Shown: one piece after another, positions 62,609-64,000 of the stretch
Layout: every line of letters starts with the position of its first letter
Numbering within the stretch: the first letter of the stretch is position 1
DNA from: CAWULT01 sp963923455
Lineage (GTDB): Bacteria > Acidobacteriota > Vicinamibacteria > Vicinamibacterales > UBA2999
Assembly (NCBI GenBank): GCA_963923455.1
Contig: CAWULT010000001.1
Location: forward strand, 74,868 to 138,867
Direction of reading: 5' to 3'
DNA length: 64,000 bases
Position numbers and translations under genes: made by a program
The notes under the pieces: generated by a model
The model's database searches: none
What the model was told of the DNA's origin: nothing
What the model saw: only the letters and a program-made list of their open reading frames with translations

Positions 62609-63745
62609 ATGACGCGGCTGGTCATGCTCCTCGTCCTGCTCGCCTCCGTGGTCGCCGGAGCGCAGGCGCCCCGGCGGGCGGCGCCCGCGACGCCCGTCGA
62701 TCCGTACTTCACGTCGACGCTGCCCGTCGCCGAACTGCGCGAGACGCAGGTCGTGTTCGAGACGACGCTGGGCCCCATGGTGCTCGACCTGTTGCCCGAC
62801 GCGGCCCCGAACCACGTCGGCCACTTCGTGACCCGTGTCCGCGAAGGCGCCTACGACGGCACCGTGTTCCACCGCGTGATTCCGATGGGCATCATCCAGG
62901 GTGGGGATCCGCTCTCGAAGGACCCGGCGCAGAAGGCCCGCTACGGGCAGGGCGGGCTGGGCGTGCTGCGTTTCGAGGCGAGCGCCGAGCGGCACACGCG
63001 CGGGGCCGTCTCGGCGGTGCTCGTGCCCGGTCGGCGCGACAGCGCCGGGTCGCAGTTCTTCGTGAGCGTCAACGATCAGCCGGCGCTCGACGGTCAGTAC
63101 ACCGTGTTCGCCCGCGTCGTGGAGGGCATCAGGGTGGCGGAGAAGATCTCGACCGTCGCCGCGACCGACGGCATCCCGAACGAGCGGGTCGAGATTCGCA
63201 AGGCGACGCTGCGCAAGCGTCCGCCGCCGGAGCCGGAGCCGTTCGCCTCCGAGACGGCGGAGGCCCTGGGGCGCCACCGGGCGGTAATCGAGACGTCGCT
63301 CGGCGCCATCGGCCTGGAGTTCTTTCCCGACCGGGCACCGAACCACGTCCGGCAGTTCCTGCGCCTGGCCGCCTCGGGCGTCTACGACGGCACGGCGTTT
63401 CACCGCGTCGTCAAAGGCTTCGTGGCGCAGGGCGGGCACATGCCGACGCGGCGCGAGCCGCTCGACGAGCGCCAGCAGGCCTACGTCCGGACGCTGCAGC
63501 CCGAGTTCAACGCGACGGCGCACGAGCGGGGCATTCTGTCGATGGCGCGCGGATCGGATCCGGCGAGCGCGACGAGCTCGTTCTTCATCGTGCTGGCGAA
63601 GAGCCCATCGCTCGACAACACCTACACGGTGTTCGGCCGCGTGACGTCGGGGCTCGAGGTGCTGGAGAGGATCGAGGCGGCCGAGGTGGACGGTGAGACC
63701 CCGACGACGCGCATCGAGGTCACGCGCGTGCGGGTCGATCCCTAG
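62609..63745 (+). CDS. tandem cyclophilin-type peptidyl-prolyl cis-trans isomerase
   Basis: The 378-residue exported protein has a signal peptide (about 1-20) and two complete cyclophilin domains in tandem. Domain 1 (about 45-200) shows FHRVIPMGIIQGGDP, SAGSQFFVSVNDQPALDGQY and VFARVVEG. Domain 2 (about 220-375) shows FHRVVKGFVAQGGHMP, SATSSFFIVLAKSPSLDN and VFGRVTSG. Each retains the Arg and Phe of the active site. A periplasmic folding catalyst with two sites is inferred. It overlaps the convergent small gene by four bases. Confidence 0.92.
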   Translation: MTRLVMLLVLLASVVAGAQAPRRAAPATPVDPYFTSTLPVAELRETQVVFETTLGPMVLDLLPDAAPNHVGHFVTRVREGAYDGTVFHRVIPMGIIQGGDPLSKDPAQKARYGQGGLGVLRFEASAERHTRGAVSAVLVPGRRDSAGSQFFVSVNDQPALDGQYTVFARVVEGIRVAEKISTVAATDGIPNERVEIRKATLRKRPPPEPEPFASETAEALGRHRAVIETSLGAIGLEFFPDRAPNHVRQFLRLAASGVYDGTAFHRVVKGFVAQGGHMPTRREPLDERQQAYVRTLQPEFNATAHERGILSMARGSDPASATSSFFIVLAKSPSLDNTYTVFGRVTSGLEVLERIEAAEVDGETPTTRIEVTRVRVDP

Positions 63746-63975
63746 GCGGATCGGCTGAGCCGGTGCACGGCGGTCACGACGCCGACGAGGAAGTCGAGCG
63801 TGACGTGGTCGCCGGCCTGCACCGTCGGTCCGATGGCCTCCGGTCCCAGCCGCGCCACGCGCACGTGGCCATCGGCCTCGTCGGCGAACACGTAGTGCAC
63901 GTCGTAGGAAAGCTGACCGTGGATGCTGACCGGCTGCAGCTTGCGGACGATCGCCTCGCGGGAGCCCTTCAACAT
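63742..63975 (-). CDS. small beta-rich hypothetical protein
   Basis: I do not recognise this 77-residue protein. It is soluble and strand-rich: PVSIHGQLSYDVHYVFAD, RVARLGPEAIG and AGDHVTLDFLVGVVTAV. ATG at 63975 is chosen over 63993 because it follows CATAAT by 6 bases. It overlaps the PPIase 3' end by four bases. The start lies close to the window edge. Confidence 0.6.
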   Translation of the reverse strand: MLKGSREAIVRKLQPVSIHGQLSYDVHYVFADEADGHVRVARLGPEAIGPTVQAGDHVTLDFLVGVVTAVHRLSRSA

Positions 63976-63981
63976 GGCGCC

Positions 63982-63987
63982 ATTATG
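63982..63987 (-). promoter_or_regulatory. -10 box CATAAT, 6 bases before an ATG
   Basis: It predicts a leaderless start for the small gene at 63742-63975. Confidence 0.45.
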
Positions 63988-64000
63988 CCCCATGCCCGAG

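Overview
The window is very GC-rich chromosomal DNA from a Gram-negative bacterium (lpxD and lpxB for lipid A, predicted outer-membrane barrels, Tat and lipoprotein signals). The gene content fits Acidobacteriota, most likely the Vicinamibacteria: a DUF6152 protein, a PQQ dehydrogenase, remnants of HupE/UreJ-like and NHL-repeat proteins, a DUF885 peptidase and a matrixin. This assignment is inference from gene content and is not phylogenetically tested. The region is mostly core genome. I see no insertion sequence, prophage, CRISPR array or rRNA operon.

Layout. 1-2.8 kb: the end of an ABC exporter, a 3D-domain wall protein and thiL. 2.8-10.4 kb, all on the minus strand: tRNA-Val, thrS, infC, rpmI, rplT, pheS, pheT, a ZapB-like coiled coil, zapA and a 6S RNA. 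This is the conserved translation-factor cluster joined to the conserved zapA-6S pair. 10.5-14.5 kb: an EnvC-like LytM protein with an S41-family partner (both look catalytically dead), diverging from ruvX-mltG. 14.5-20.1 kb: a tightly overlapped minus-strand operon hsp20-ymdB-xseA-xseB-ispA-tlyA-nadK, diverging from dnaK-hsp20-rpoZ-like-membrane protein (20.2-23.4 kb). 23.4-28.6 kb: a c-type cytochrome, a protein with two heavy-metal-binding motifs, a dehalogenase-like hydrolase, and gatA/gatC.

28.7-45.8 kb, plus strand: a membrane hydrolase, a phospholipase C/P1 nuclease-like enzyme, lpxD, a barrel protein, an active/inactive M16 peptidase pair, lpxB translationally coupled to three exported proteins including a matrixin, acnA, queG, yqgE and an M49-like lipoprotein peptidase. 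45.9-46.4 kb is a mosaic pseudogene. 46.4-52.7 kb: PQQ dehydrogenase, DUF885 peptidase, DUF6152 protein, sterol-desaturase-like enzyme and cytochrome c. 52.8-64 kb: FmdB-type zinc ribbon, M23 peptidase, typA, mreB, ferredoxin, terC, rsgA, an ExeA-like ATPase and a double-cyclophilin PPIase.

The most general signal is regulatory. At the head of many transcription units a -10 hexamer (TATACT, TATAAT, TATGAT and similar) lies exactly 6 bases before the start codon. That places the expected +1 on the start codon itself and implies extensive leaderless transcription. Other notable points are an infC with no standard start codon (ATC is the best candidate), a PheT lacking the tRNA-binding B2 domain, an S41 protease whose catalytic Ser and Lys are replaced, and thrS beginning 11 bases after a tRNA 3' end.
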